Made by a program: the position numbers and the translations under genes
NCBI RefSeq assembly: GCF_001280305.1
Contig: NZ_CP012623.1
Coordinates: 2,294,001-2,358,000 of the forward strand
DNA length: 64,000 nucleotides
Direction: 5' to 3'
Source of the DNA: Hymenobacter sp. DG25A
GTDB lineage: Bacteria; Bacteroidota; Bacteroidia; Cytophagales; Hymenobacteraceae
Part shown: positions 49,764 to 58,502 of the stretch, piece after piece
How positions within the stretch are numbered: the stretch's first letter is position 1
Layout: each line of letters opens with the position of its first letter
The notes under the pieces: model-generated
Databases searched by the model: none
What the model was told of the DNA's origin: nothing
Seen by the model: only the letters and a program-made list of their open reading frames with translations

Positions 49764-50699
49764 CTACTTCAGCTTCTTCGCCCACTTTGCCACGGCCTGC
49801 TGAAAGGCAACTGGCTCCTCCACGAAGGGCACGTGGCCCGTCTGCATCTCGGCTACCTTTTGATTGGGGAAACGGAAGAGCTTGTAGTGGTTGGGGCCGA
49901 TGCAGTAGTCTTTCGCTCCGGTTACGACCAGCACCGGGGCGGTAAGCTGCGGGGTGAGCAGGGTGAAGTCCTGCTGATATTCGGGCAGGTTGAAGACGTA
50001 GGAGCCGAATTCGCCGGTTCGGGGGTTCCCCTGGTCGGCGGCTTCTACTTTCTGGAAACCCTCGTCGGTCTGGTACTGCAGCTTGCGCCAGGTGTTTTGC
50101 GCATTGAAGATATCAATCACCAGCGGCCAGCGTTCCGACAGGGGCCTGGTTTCATCCAGGTACGGGGTGCGGTCAGTGACGGTAGTAAAGGGCATACCAT
50201 CCTGAATCATGCTGCGCATAGAGTCTGAGAGGTAAAGCGTGCACTCTACCAGCACCAGTCCGCGCACATGCTGTGGGTATTTGGCAGCGTAGGCAGTGGC
50301 AATGGTACCGCCAAAGGAGTGCGCCATCACCACCCACTGCTCTACGCCCAGCTGCAGCCTGATTTCCTCCAGATCCTGCACCATGCGCTCCAGCGAATAG
50401 TTGTGGCGCGGGTCGTTCTGGGAGCGGCCACTACCCCGCTGGTCGTACCAGATCATCTGAAACTTATCTTCCAGAGCGGGGCCGGCCAGCGCCTGCGGCA
50501 TGCCGCTCCAGGCTCCCGGCCCGCCGTGCACAAACACACACGGAATGCCTTTGCCGGAAATTGAGGCATAAAGCTGAACCCCATCCGAAGTAAGCAATGT
50601 GGGGGTGCCATTGACCAGCGGCCCATGCGGGGCGGCCGCTGCCAGGGCGGGCAGCAGCAGGCAAAACAGAAACAGGCGGAAGCGGAAAACCAGAGTCAT
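49764..50699 (-). CDS. Exported alpha/beta hydrolase, proline iminopeptidase-like (S33)
   Basis: A 311-residue exported hydrolase. Signal peptide residues 1-22 (FLFCLLLPALAAAAPHG). The oxyanion motif FVHGGPGAWSGM is the HGGPG of S33 peptidases. The nucleophile elbow is MAHSFGGTIATAY, the acid is in LVVTGAKDYCIG, and the histidine is in MQTGHVPFVEEP. Activity would be removal of N-terminal proline or related esterase action in the periplasm. DQRGSGRSQND also fits S33. Confidence 0.9.
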   Translation of the reverse strand: MTLVFRFRLFLFCLLLPALAAAAPHGPLVNGTPTLLTSDGVQLYASISGKGIPCVFVHGGPGAWSGMPQALAGPALEDKFQMIWYDQRGSGRSQNDPRHNYSLERMVQDLEEIRLQLGVEQWVVMAHSFGGTIATAYAAKYPQHVRGLVLVECTLYLSDSMRSMIQDGMPFTTVTDRTPYLDETRPLSERWPLVIDIFNAQNTWRKLQYQTDEGFQKVEAADQGNPRTGEFGSYVFNLPEYQQDFTLLTPQLTAPVLVVTGAKDYCIGPNHYKLFRFPNQKVAEMQTGHVPFVEEPVAFQQAVAKWAKKLK

Positions 50700-50793
50700 A
50701 GCAACGTTATTATGTTGGCCAGACCACGATTTTTGGGCAAGGGTTGCCCGGGTTACGGCAAGAATGCTCTTGATTAAGAGCTAACAACTATTG

Positions 50794-52047
50794 TTACTCT
50801 TCTTTGGTCACGAGCGTGCGCAAATGGTCCAGGGCCTCCTGGGTCTGCCGTTGCTTATCCTCATTGAGCGGAGGATTGGTTTTGCCCTCTGCCGGCGTGT
50901 AAAAGGCCAGAATGCTCTTTTTTTGCGGTGCTGTCAGGCCCTCAAACTTGTTGTTATTCAGCTTGAGCAGCCATTCACTATAGGTTTCATCGGCCAGGGG
51001 GTACTCGCCCGTGCGGGTGATGTGGCCGGTGTCAAAATCGGTATTGGGCAGGGCGGCCGCAGTCAGGTAGCCCTGCTTATTCAGCAGCCCGCAGTAGGTG
51101 CCTATTACCTGATGAAAGCTGCTCCGAAAGAGCTTCTGCGCCTCGGGCGTGGGCAATTTGAACGCAAAAGGCTTCAGGGGGCCAACCTTAGGCAGCACCC
51201 GCACCAGGTAGGACAGCACGCGCGCCCCAAAGCCCGGCTGCTGGTAGCTACCCCCAAACTCCTTGCGATACTGGCGGCGGCTGATATCATAAATATAGTC
51301 GCGGCGGCGGGCCTTGGGGCTGATGGCCAAGATATCCTTCTTTTTGCTCTGCCAGGCGGCGCGGGTGGCCATCGGAATAATCTCCTTTACGGCAAAGCGG
51401 TACGAGCTAATGCTTAAGTCTACGTTGGCAATAACCTGCCCCAGCTTCAGGCTGTACGTTTTCTCAAAAGCCCGCTCCAGCACTTCCTTGCTTACTTTAA
51501 AGCCGATGTAGTTGTGGTAATCATCGGAGCGGTAACGGCCGGCCGCTACCTGCAGCACATCAAAAGAAAACTCCAGCTGTGTGTGCTGTTTGGGCGCCTC
51601 ATGATAGGTAATGACTTCGCCAAACTCCGCTTTCAGCTGGGGATACACGAAAGCCAGGGCTTTATTGGTGCCCTCGGGGTGGCCACTGATATCGGCGGCA
51701 TAGTGGCCCAGCGCCCCCAGAGCAAAGGCATATTCGTTCCGGTTGTGGGCCTCATCCAGCAGGTTGCGCACAAAGTCGCCGCTGCGCACATAGTGCGTCA
51801 GGTTGGTAAACAGCTTGGAGCCGAATGGATAAAAGCCCATATCCTGGATAATAGCCCCGCCATAGGCGTAGGCTTTAGCCTCTTTCAGCTCTGCGGGGGT
51901 AGCGCCGGGAAAGCGCCGCTGCAGCGTGGGCACCAGGCAGGGCTCCCAGGTAGAATCAATGTTGGCCTGGTGCGTGAGGACGGAATAGGCGGCGGCCGGC
52001 ACCCAAGCCAGAACCAGCAGCAGGCCGGTAAGAAGAATGCGTTGCAT
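50794..52047 (-). CDS. Exported zinc-dependent phospholipase C-like protein
   Basis: A 417-residue exported protein. After a signal peptide (MQRILLTGLLLVLAWVPAAA) the mature start YSVLTHQANIDSTW, the segment IIQDMGFYPFGSKLFTNLTH and FALGALGHYAADISGHPEGT resemble the zinc-binding histidine and aspartate pattern of zinc phospholipase C. The C-terminal half is less conserved and helical, with a Lys/Glu-rich end. It is distinct from the protein at 32042 but of the same superfamily. A 135-bp gap separates it from the divergent envelope gene. Confidence 0.82.
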   Translation of the reverse strand: MQRILLTGLLLVLAWVPAAAYSVLTHQANIDSTWEPCLVPTLQRRFPGATPAELKEAKAYAYGGAIIQDMGFYPFGSKLFTNLTHYVRSGDFVRNLLDEAHNRNEYAFALGALGHYAADISGHPEGTNKALAFVYPQLKAEFGEVITYHEAPKQHTQLEFSFDVLQVAAGRYRSDDYHNYIGFKVSKEVLERAFEKTYSLKLGQVIANVDLSISSYRFAVKEIIPMATRAAWQSKKKDILAISPKARRRDYIYDISRRQYRKEFGGSYQQPGFGARVLSYLVRVLPKVGPLKPFAFKLPTPEAQKLFRSSFHQVIGTYCGLLNKQGYLTAAALPNTDFDTGHITRTGEYPLADETYSEWLLKLNNNKFEGLTAPQKKSILAFYTPAEGKTNPPLNEDKQRQTQEALDHLRTLVTKEE

Positions 52048-52167
52048 AGGAAAAAAGCAAGGAGCTTATACGTCCGCAACGTATAGTCCGGGCATTCCGT
52101 TGCGCAGCGCAGAGGCGGCCAGGTGGGAAAAGCCCGAATAAAATGCGGCATAACCCGGCGGCACCCG

Positions 52168-52175
52168 TATTTTTG
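52168..52175 (+). promoter_or_regulatory. -7 promoter box 7 nt before the start codon
   Basis: TATTTTTG, an exact consensus match, ends 7 nt before ATG 52183. No TTG at -33 spacing. Another candidate for a leaderless message. Confidence 0.55.
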
Positions 52176-52182
52176 TCAGTGA

Positions 52183-54387
52183 ATGTCTGATGCGGAAGCA
52201 CGACGGTTTGGTTTGTTCTGCTTTGTTTGTCTGGTGAGTTACCGTTGGATTTTTCTTGGATGGCTGTTTCTACTGGCCTTATTACCCACCCACACCCAGG
52301 CCCAGGCGCCGGCTGCCAGTCCCCTACTGCGGGAAGTAGTGCTGCGGACTGATACGCTCAGCTATAGCCTTTCCCACTCCACTTTCCTGGTGAAAGGCGA
52401 GCCACACCTCTTCTTCACTTACCGGCGCGACGATGAAACGGTGGATCTGACCGTATTGCCTTCGCAGCCGCAGAAACCGCTCCGCTTGGTCCGCTCCGCC
52501 GACTTTCAGCTGCTTGATTCGCTCACGCTGGCGCCGGACGGAAAATCTCTCCGCGCCAAGCTGCGCTTCCGCGACCTTACCTCCGCCCAGTTCCTGCGCC
52601 TCACGTTCACGGCTCCCGCCGATAGCGCCGGCCAGCCCGCGCAGGCCCAGACGGTAAACCTGCTGCCCGTTACGCGCACCACCCTCGATTTCCGTCCCAA
52701 CGATACGGAGCTATTTGTGGGCGAGGAAAAGGTGTACGACCTGTCCAGCAACAACGCCAAAAACGTGCGTACCACCGGTGAATGGACGCGCGGCCAGGAT
52801 ATTGACTACCGCCTCACCCAGGACAAAGGCCAGCTGCGGCTGCATGTTCTGCCTAATACCTTAGGTAACCGCCTGCTCACCGTGCGTGCCCAGACGGAGC
52901 GCCCCTTCCTCACCGACAACAACCGCCGCCTTACCTATGGCCTGCCACCGCTGCGCCAGGAATTTACGGTGAAGGCCTCCCGGCTGCGCTTTCTGAGCGT
53001 CGATAAAAAAGAAATTACGCTGACCGAAGCCACCCGCCGCCAGGGCGTAGAGCTGATTCTGGATAACGGCCGCACCTTCGATCTGAAGCACACCTACCGC
53101 ATTGAGGACCAGGAAGAGGCCGGCGGCGCGCTTATTGCCGAGCTGTTTACGCGGCAGTACCTCACCAACGACCGGGTGCTGTGCTGGCTGCGCGTGTTCA
53201 ACACCCACCGCCAGACTGATAGCTACCTCTACATCAAAGAGGACGACAAAGCCAAGTACGTCACCAACTTCAATATCTCACCTAAAACGGCCGTTACGGC
53301 CCTGAGCGTGCGCCACCGCGGCGGCGACTGGACCAGCAGCAACACCGTGAACCCCGGCGAAACGGTGGATGTGCGCCTGGAGGGAGAGTCTCTGCAGCGG
53401 GCGCGGTTTCATTTTGAGGATGTGCAGGTAGTGCCTTCCGATTCCAGCATCCGCTCCGATGCGGCCGTGGTGTACCGTGTGCAGGTGCCCTCAACCATTG
53501 ATAAAAAGCGCATTACCATTTTCAATGCCGGTCAGCCCACGGGTTTTCAGCTGGCCATCAAGGAATTTCAGCGCCCTCACCCGCTCGATTTTGTAGCCGT
53601 TACCTTCGGTGAAGCGCCCCGCCCCATCACGCGCTTCAACGGCCCTATTCTCTACGACCGTACCATCAGCGACGTCGTTTTCAGCTTCAACTCGGGTGCC
53701 ATTGATGCCGACCAGCAGCTCTACGGCAAGCAGTACCTCACCTTCGATATCCGGACGCAGAACAGCAAGGGGGAGCTGATTGAAATGCGCACGGTAGATA
53801 ACGTGGTGGTGTGCCCTGATGGCAGCTCGGTGCGGGCGGCGTTCTACCAAGACAAGCAGTGCCAGGTAGGTAATATCAGCCTTAACAGCCTGCTGTCAGC
53901 GCGTAAAACCTATGATATGGATGATTGGAGTACGGTCATCATTACCGTCAAACATACACCTGGGCAGTACCAGGAGCCGGGCTTTTCGCAGAAGCTGGAG
54001 TTGGTATTCAAACGTAAGATGAAGTTTGATATTGACGTGAGTTTTCCTGGCGGTCTACTCACTCGCAAGTCTGGTGATACAGGTTTTGGCTCCTTCGGAG
54101 GTATTTCTCTGGCTATGCTGGGGCAGCTTAGCTTTTATCATCCAGAGAAGATAAATCGGCTGCGGCCATATAAGATTGGTGCGGGCTTTGTTGCCCTCAA
54201 TGCCTTCAATCTTAATAGCAATGACACCAGCGTAGAGCGTGACTTGGGCATCGTGATTCTAGGCTCAGTATACCCCACACGGCGTGATGCCAAGCTCTCA
54301 TTCCCATTGTATCTAGGCGGTGGTTGGCTGCTTTCGAAAGGCAAGCCTTTCTTTCTGTTGGGGCCGGGTATTGGGGTACGCTTATAA
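52183..54387 (+). CDS. Large exported hypothetical protein with beta-rich domains and C-terminal barrel-like end
   Basis: A 734-residue protein of unknown function. The hydrophobic stretch WIFLGWLFLLALLPTHTQAQ is a signal peptide, after a longer-than-usual N-terminus of about 20 residues. Three or four immunoglobulin-like beta domains follow (VFVGEEKVYDLSSNNAKNVR-type strands, NPGETVDVRLEGESLQRARF). The last 130 residues (FDIDVSFPGGLLTRKSGDTG, RPYKIGAGFVALNAFNLNSN, PLYLGGGWLLSKGKPFFLLG, GPGIGVRL) look like outer-membrane strands. That part, from about 53990, is less GC-rich than the rest, suggesting a join. Surface or envelope role inferred. Confidence 0.7.
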   Translation: MSDAEARRFGLFCFVCLVSYRWIFLGWLFLLALLPTHTQAQAPAASPLLREVVLRTDTLSYSLSHSTFLVKGEPHLFFTYRRDDETVDLTVLPSQPQKPLRLVRSADFQLLDSLTLAPDGKSLRAKLRFRDLTSAQFLRLTFTAPADSAGQPAQAQTVNLLPVTRTTLDFRPNDTELFVGEEKVYDLSSNNAKNVRTTGEWTRGQDIDYRLTQDKGQLRLHVLPNTLGNRLLTVRAQTERPFLTDNNRRLTYGLPPLRQEFTVKASRLRFLSVDKKEITLTEATRRQGVELILDNGRTFDLKHTYRIEDQEEAGGALIAELFTRQYLTNDRVLCWLRVFNTHRQTDSYLYIKEDDKAKYVTNFNISPKTAVTALSVRHRGGDWTSSNTVNPGETVDVRLEGESLQRARFHFEDVQVVPSDSSIRSDAAVVYRVQVPSTIDKKRITIFNAGQPTGFQLAIKEFQRPHPLDFVAVTFGEAPRPITRFNGPILYDRTISDVVFSFNSGAIDADQQLYGKQYLTFDIRTQNSKGELIEMRTVDNVVVCPDGSSVRAAFYQDKQCQVGNISLNSLLSARKTYDMDDWSTVIITVKHTPGQYQEPGFSQKLELVFKRKMKFDIDVSFPGGLLTRKSGDTGFGSFGGISLAMLGQLSFYHPEKINRLRPYKIGAGFVALNAFNLNSNDTSVERDLGIVILGSVYPTRRDAKLSFPLYLGGGWLLSKGKPFFLLGPGIGVRL

Positions 54388-54433
54388 GGCGGGAAATGGT
54401 GGTAAGCGAAACGCTGTATTTCGGCAATTCCCT

Positions 54434-54485
54434 TTTCAAGCAAAAGCCCTGGCATCAGTTCTGATGCCAGGGCTTTTGCTTGAAA
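54434..54485. terminator. Bidirectional terminator, 25-bp stem
   Basis: An unbroken 25-bp stem with a 2-nt loop (arms 54434-54458 and 54461-54485). It lies between the convergent envelope and lipoprotein genes; longest perfect hairpin in the window. Confidence 0.9.
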
Positions 54486-54531
54486 TTCTCACTCCAACTA
54501 TTCCTATTCTGTGGAAGAAAGCTGGTAGTTG

Positions 54532-54975
54532 TTATGGAATGGTAACCACTCGCTGAATGTAATACAGCTTAGTAGTTGGATCTTGGGGAGGGTTGCTGGT
54601 ATCAAAATCCAGTGTGGATATTACCTGACCATCGGCTATCAGCTCGGCGTGTACTTTGCCAGAGTTAGGTACAGGCTTGAACTCATCGGAACCAGCAATT
54701 CTAAACGTGGCGTCCGTCCGATGGCTGATCTGCTTTGCGGTTACTTCCTGAGGAGTTTCGTTGTAAGTAGCCTCATAGGAAAACAGGTCATTCTGTGTGC
54801 CATCTTTTGGCAGGATATACACCTGTACGTCCTTGGCTGTAGAATTAGAAGTAACACGCAGCGTAATAACTGCCTTGTTAGGGTCTACTGGGGGAGTTTT
54901 GGCTGGCTCCGCTTTGTCTTTTGAACAAGCTGTGAAAAGCACTAGAAAAGTGGCCAGATAAATTAAAAAGCGCAT
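54532..54975 (-). CDS. Small lipoprotein of unknown function
   Basis: A 147-residue lipoprotein. Lipobox LVLFTAC places the lipidated cysteine at residue 17. A Lys/Glu/Pro linker is followed by a beta-rich domain (AVITLRVTSNSTAKDVQVYI, VHAELIADGQVISTLDFDTS). No family recognised. Codon use is AT-richer than most neighbours, like the end of the facing gene, with which it is convergent. Confidence 0.78.
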   Translation of the reverse strand: MRFLIYLATFLVLFTACSKDKAEPAKTPPVDPNKAVITLRVTSNSTAKDVQVYILPKDGTQNDLFSYEATYNETPQEVTAKQISHRTDATFRIAGSDEFKPVPNSGKVHAELIADGQVISTLDFDTSNPPQDPTTKLYYIQRVVTIP

Positions 54976-55168
54976 ATGATGAATTTAGAAAATATGATGG
55001 CGCAATATAGCTAGCAGAAGATAATTCCTAAAGCCTGAATATCAGGATGCCCTGAAGCTTATCTATCTCCTACTGATTTATTACTTCACTGGAAAACCCG
55101 CTTCTATGCATGCTGGTTCCGCCTGATGTGTCTTAAATGTATGTCGCGGGCAGTAGTAGCCTAAAATA

Positions 55169-55205
55169 CAACAGCCCCGTTTCCATGCTGGAAACGGGGC
55201 TGTTG
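55169..55205 (-). terminator. Terminator after the tRNA-Ser pair
   Basis: A perfect 17-bp stem (CAACAGCCCCGTTTCCA and its complement) with a 3-nt loop, followed on the minus strand by TATTTTAG. It lies 5 nt beyond the 3' end of the second tRNA. Confidence 0.8.
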
Positions 55206-55210
55206 CTCTG

Positions 55211-55295
55211 CAGAGGAGGAGGGATTCGAACCCCCGGAGGTTTAACCCTCAACGGTTTTCAAGACCGCCGCAATCGACCACTCTGCCACTCCTCT
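55211..55295 (-). tRNA. tRNA-Ser (UGA)
   Basis: An 85-nt type II tRNA. Acceptor arms AGAGGAG and CTCCTCT pair fully; the anticodon loop reads CTTGAAA with anticodon UGA. A long variable arm (GAGGGTTAAACCTCC) and TTCGAAT loop are present. CCA is not encoded. Confidence 0.95.
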
Positions 55296-55351
55296 AACTT
55301 GTTCGCGGTATGTAAAACAACAACTTTTCCCGCGAAAGAAAAAGCCACTGG

Positions 55352-55438
55352 CAGAGAGGGGGGGATTCGAACCCCCGATACCCTTGCAGGTATAACGGAT
55401 TTCGAATCCGTCGCATTCGACCACTCTGCCACCTCTCT
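55352..55438 (-). tRNA. tRNA-Ser (CGA)
   Basis: An 87-nt type II tRNA. Acceptor arms AGAGAGG and CCTCTCT pair fully; anticodon loop TTCGAAA gives CGA. Variable arm and TTCGAAT loop are clear; CCA is not encoded. It is transcribed first, 56 nt upstream of the UGA gene. Confidence 0.95.
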
Positions 55439-55465
55439 AAGGCCCAACTGAGTGGATTGGGACGA

Positions 55466-55496
55466 CAAAAGTAGTCGGCTCCCCTGCCTGCCGCAA
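55466..55496 (-). promoter_or_regulatory. Consensus promoter of the tRNA-Ser pair
   Basis: On the minus strand TTG (55496-55494), 20 nt, TACTTTTG (55473-55466). It ends 27 nt before the mature 5' end of tRNA-Ser(CGA). The exact boxes before a stable RNA gene confirm the promoter consensus for this genome. Confidence 0.8.
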
Positions 55497-55530
55497 GCGC
55501 GGGCAGCTATTTTTTCGTTTTTTTTTGCGG

Positions 55531-56562
55531 CTAAGGGTGCGGGTGCGCGGCTAATTCCTCATTACGAATCACATACCGCTTCAGCCGGCCCGTTACGGCA
55601 TCAATGCTCACGTTCACTTCAAAGCCCACAATCAGGGTCATACAAACAAAATCCAGCCACACCATGAAGCCCACCAGCGCGCCAATGGAGCCATAGAAGT
55701 GGTTATAGGAGTCGAAGATTTTGATGTAGAGAATGAACAGGGACGACACCAGAAAAATCAGCAGCGTGGCTACCACGGCCCCGGCCGATAGAAAGGGCCA
55801 GCGGTCCTGCACGGCCGGTACATAATAGTAAATCAGGCAGGTAGTAAACAGGAACAGGGCTACCACGGAGCCGTAGCGTAATACCGTGATTAGCAGTGCC
55901 GTGAGGCGCTCGGGCACTATCTCATAAAACACTAAGGTGTCAATGATATAAGTACCAAAGAAAATACCCGCAATGGAGAGCAATAGCACCATAGCCAGCA
56001 CCACGGTAAGTAGCGTAGCAATAACCCGCTTCCGCAGATAGGTGCGCCGCTTGAAGGTGTGGTACTTTTTGTCAAAGGCATCCAGCAGCGCCATTATGCC
56101 ATTTGAGCTGAGGAACAGGGCCGCCCCAAAACCAAACGACAGCAAGCCGCCGTGCGGAATGTTCACAATGTCCTCAATGGTATCCGCAATGGCCACGTAC
56201 ATCTCCCGCGGTATAAAATCGGAGAGGAACTGCAGGATGTCCAGGTTAAGATTGGGGACGGGTATGTAGGGAATGAGTGTGAACAGGAAGATGATGGTGG
56301 GAAAGATGGAGATGGTGAAGTTGAAGGCCATATAGCTGGCCCGCTTGGTCACACTGTCCAGCTTCAACTCCTGAATCATGTGGTCTACCACATCATATAC
56401 CGAGGCTTTTCCCCGGTTAAAGCGCAGCCGCTTCAGCCAGATAATAAGCTTCCGGTACGTGCGCTGCTGGCGCATGTTGGAAACCCGGTACCGGCGTGGC
56501 ATACGCATTAACATGGCGGTATTTTCAGTGAGAAAGGAGCTTTTAGGTGGCTTAACTTTCAT
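55531..56562 (-). CDS. YihY/BrkB family membrane protein
   Basis: A 343-residue inner-membrane protein with about six hydrophobic segments after a basic N-terminus of about 75 residues. Family signs are VTKRASYMAFNFTISIFPTI, SNGIMALLDAFDKKYHTFKR and GSIGALVGFMVWLDFVCMTL. The family was once called ribonuclease BN, wrongly, and has no proven function; a transport role is suspected. Its first 11 bases overlap the end of the thioesterase gene, so the two are translationally linked. Confidence 0.92.
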   Translation of the reverse strand: MKVKPPKSSFLTENTAMLMRMPRRYRVSNMRQQRTYRKLIIWLKRLRFNRGKASVYDVVDHMIQELKLDSVTKRASYMAFNFTISIFPTIIFLFTLIPYIPVPNLNLDILQFLSDFIPREMYVAIADTIEDIVNIPHGGLLSFGFGAALFLSSNGIMALLDAFDKKYHTFKRRTYLRKRVIATLLTVVLAMVLLLSIAGIFFGTYIIDTLVFYEIVPERLTALLITVLRYGSVVALFLFTTCLIYYYVPAVQDRWPFLSAGAVVATLLIFLVSSLFILYIKIFDSYNHFYGSIGALVGFMVWLDFVCMTLIVGFEVNVSIDAVTGRLKRYVIRNEELAAHPHP

Positions 56563-57055
56563 TCCCCTTTAAAAACGCGGCCGGGGCCGGAGCTTCCGAG
56601 GGTAGTTTTTGCTTGGGCGGCGTGAGCGGGCTGGTTAGCTCATCGTCGCTGAAAAAGGGCGCCAGCTTGGCCTGAATATCTTCGGGAATGGGAACCGGCC
56701 GGCCATTGGCAGTGCTCACAAATACCATCAGGGTATGGCCTTCGGTAAGCAGTTCCTGGGCTTCATTATAGATTTCGTATTCGAAAAGAACGCGCGAGCC
56801 TTCGGCGGGCTGCTTGAGGAGCAGGCGCACAGTCAGCAGGTCATCGTAGCGGGCCGGGCGCCGGAAGCGGGTGCGAATCTCCCCTACCGGCATGCCTACG
56901 CCATCGGCCTCCAGGTCTTTGTAGCGGATACCCAGCTGTCGGAAGGCTTCGGTGCGGGCCACCTCGAAGTACGCGGCGTAGTTGCCGTGGTACACGTAGC
57001 CCATCTGGTCGGTTTCGGCGTAGCGGACGCGAATGGCGGTATCGTGGCTATACAT
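56552..57055 (-). CDS. Acyl-CoA thioesterase, 4HBT hot-dog fold
   Basis: A 167-residue hot-dog thioesterase. The start IRVRYAETDQMGYVYHGNYA contains the catalytic aspartate and tyrosine region of the 4-hydroxybenzoyl-CoA thioesterase (YbgC) group; YFEVARTEAFRQLG and FEYEIYNEAQELLTEGHTLM follow. It hydrolyses acyl-CoA, substrate unknown. The C-terminal 30 residues are a Pro/Ala-rich tail. It overlaps the YihY gene by 11 bp. A repeat lies directly against its start codon. Confidence 0.92.
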   Translation of the reverse strand: MYSHDTAIRVRYAETDQMGYVYHGNYAAYFEVARTEAFRQLGIRYKDLEADGVGMPVGEIRTRFRRPARYDDLLTVRLLLKQPAEGSRVLFEYEIYNEAQELLTEGHTLMVFVSTANGRPVPIPEDIQAKLAPFFSDDELTSPLTPPKQKLPSEAPAPAAFLKGNES

Positions 57056-57140
57056 ATTCAGAGTTGTCAGTTGATAATTGTCAGTGGCCAGTTATGTGAA
57101 TTAGAGCCAGCATACTGGCAACTCTCAACCGGCCACTGAA
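57056..57140. repeat. Imperfect inverted repeat related to that at 4627
   Basis: Words such as AGTTGTCAGTTG, GTCAGTGGCCAGT and complements ACTGGCAACTCTCAACCGG recur in inverted order. It fills the gap between mltG and the thioesterase gene and abuts the thioesterase ATG, the same placement as the copy at 4627. Confidence 0.65.
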
Positions 57141-57141
57141 T

Positions 57142-58215
57142 TTACTTCATAATGCCGGCCCGGCTCAGGGCGGCCTGATACCGGCGGGCATTTACCAGGT
57201 GCTCCTGCTCATTACGGGCAAACGCATGGTAGCCGCTGAAATCCTCCTTGGCGCAGAAATACAGGTACTGGTGGCTTTCGGGGTTCAATACGGCATCAAT
57301 GCTGGCGATGCTGGGCAGATTGATGGGGCCGGGCGGCAGGCCCGCGTACTTATACGTGTTGTAGGGCGAGTCTTTCAGCAAGTGTACGTTCAGCACCCGC
57401 TTGATGGTGAAGTCCTGGTTGGCGTACACCACGGTGGGGTCGGCCTGCAGCTTCATGCCGCGCTTGAGGCGGTTGAGGTACACTCCGGCCACGCGGGGGC
57501 GCTCATCGGCGTGCTGCTGCTGCTCGGCTTCCACAATGCTGGCCAGCGTGCTTACCTGGGCCCGGGTAAGGCCCAGGGCCTTGCGCTTGGCGTCGCGGGC
57601 GGGTGTCCAGAACTTCTCGTATTCCTTTTTCATGCGCTGCATGAGGTTATCGGGCGAGGAGTTCCAGTACAGCTCGTAGGTATTGGGAATGAACATCGTC
57701 AGAATGCTCGTGGTATCGAAACCCAGGCTTTTGGTGTAGTTGGGGCTACTTAGCAGCGAATCAAACTGGCCGGGGCGGGAGTCGATGGCAGTGCTAAGCT
57801 TGCGGGCCAGGTCTTCCCGCAGACGGATGTTCTGAAAGGTGAGCTTAAGCGGGGACTGTCGGCCGGCGCGAAGGTCCGAAATCAGCTGCCGGTTGGTGTA
57901 GCCATCCTTCAGCTCATAGCGGCCGGGCTTCACCAGCTTATCATACTTCATGATGCGGGCCACGAAGTGCAGGCTGAGCTTGTCCACAATCACGCCGGTG
58001 GCTTCAATGGAGTCCAGCACGGCTTTGGCGGTTTCGCCGCGGCGCACCAACACGTAAGTGGGGCGGCCTTTGGTTTCTACGTTGGGCGTGTAGAAAACCT
58101 GGTAGAAATAGTAGGAGAACGTGACGAACAAAAGCCCCAAAACAGCCGTGATGGCGGCAAAACGGTTGCGGCGGCGAATGGCGCGGGCTTTGTAGTCGAT
58201 GCGGGGTGAGGCCAT
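57142..58215 (-). CDS. mltG: Endolytic transglycosylase
   Basis: A 357-residue inner-membrane enzyme that cleaves nascent peptidoglycan strands and so helps set glycan length. ATG 58215 gives a basic cytosolic start and one membrane helix (FAAITAVLGLLFVTFSYYFY). A LysM-like segment (YVLVRRGETAKAVLDSIEAT) precedes the YceG domain with ASIVEAEQQQHADERPRVAG, the catalytic glutamate region, and ADPTVVYANQ and YNTYKYAGLPPGPINLPS. Length and motifs are normal. Confidence 0.95.
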   Translation of the reverse strand: MASPRIDYKARAIRRRNRFAAITAVLGLLFVTFSYYFYQVFYTPNVETKGRPTYVLVRRGETAKAVLDSIEATGVIVDKLSLHFVARIMKYDKLVKPGRYELKDGYTNRQLISDLRAGRQSPLKLTFQNIRLREDLARKLSTAIDSRPGQFDSLLSSPNYTKSLGFDTTSILTMFIPNTYELYWNSSPDNLMQRMKKEYEKFWTPARDAKRKALGLTRAQVSTLASIVEAEQQQHADERPRVAGVYLNRLKRGMKLQADPTVVYANQDFTIKRVLNVHLLKDSPYNTYKYAGLPPGPINLPSIASIDAVLNPESHQYLYFCAKEDFSGYHAFARNEQEHLVNARRYQAALSRAGIMK

Positions 58216-58301
58216 GCGAAGGCAGGACGATAAGTAGAGGTAAAAAGAAGTAGAGCCAATACCAGGCGGATATCCGCCCGGGAAGTTATGGCTCCGACCC
58301 G

Positions 58302-58309
58302 CAAAAGTA
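58302..58309 (-). promoter_or_regulatory. -7 promoter box of mltG
   Basis: Minus strand TACTTTTG, exact consensus, 86 nt before the mltG ATG. No TTG at -33. The remaining 287-bp divergent gap contains no gene. Confidence 0.5.
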
Positions 58310-58502
58310 AGCTTCTGCGCATCATCTTCCGCCGCCGCGGCCCGCACTTCCCGGTAGCCGGCAGATTTAGCAGGCCGGATGCAACCTGCAGGGCCAAAAA
58401 ACCGAACTAGTGAAAGTTTTCTGGCGGGTACCGTACCTTGCCCCGGCCGCCTCCCTTAGTCCGGAGGTGTTATTGATTATTTCACCCTAGCTCCTACTCC
58501 GT

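Noticed and set aside
55137..55451. Open frame of 104 codons across the two tRNA genes on the plus strand (with GIRTP-like repeats)
   Set aside because: It is the antisense translation of two tRNA-Ser genes; this pattern is a well-known false protein in databases.
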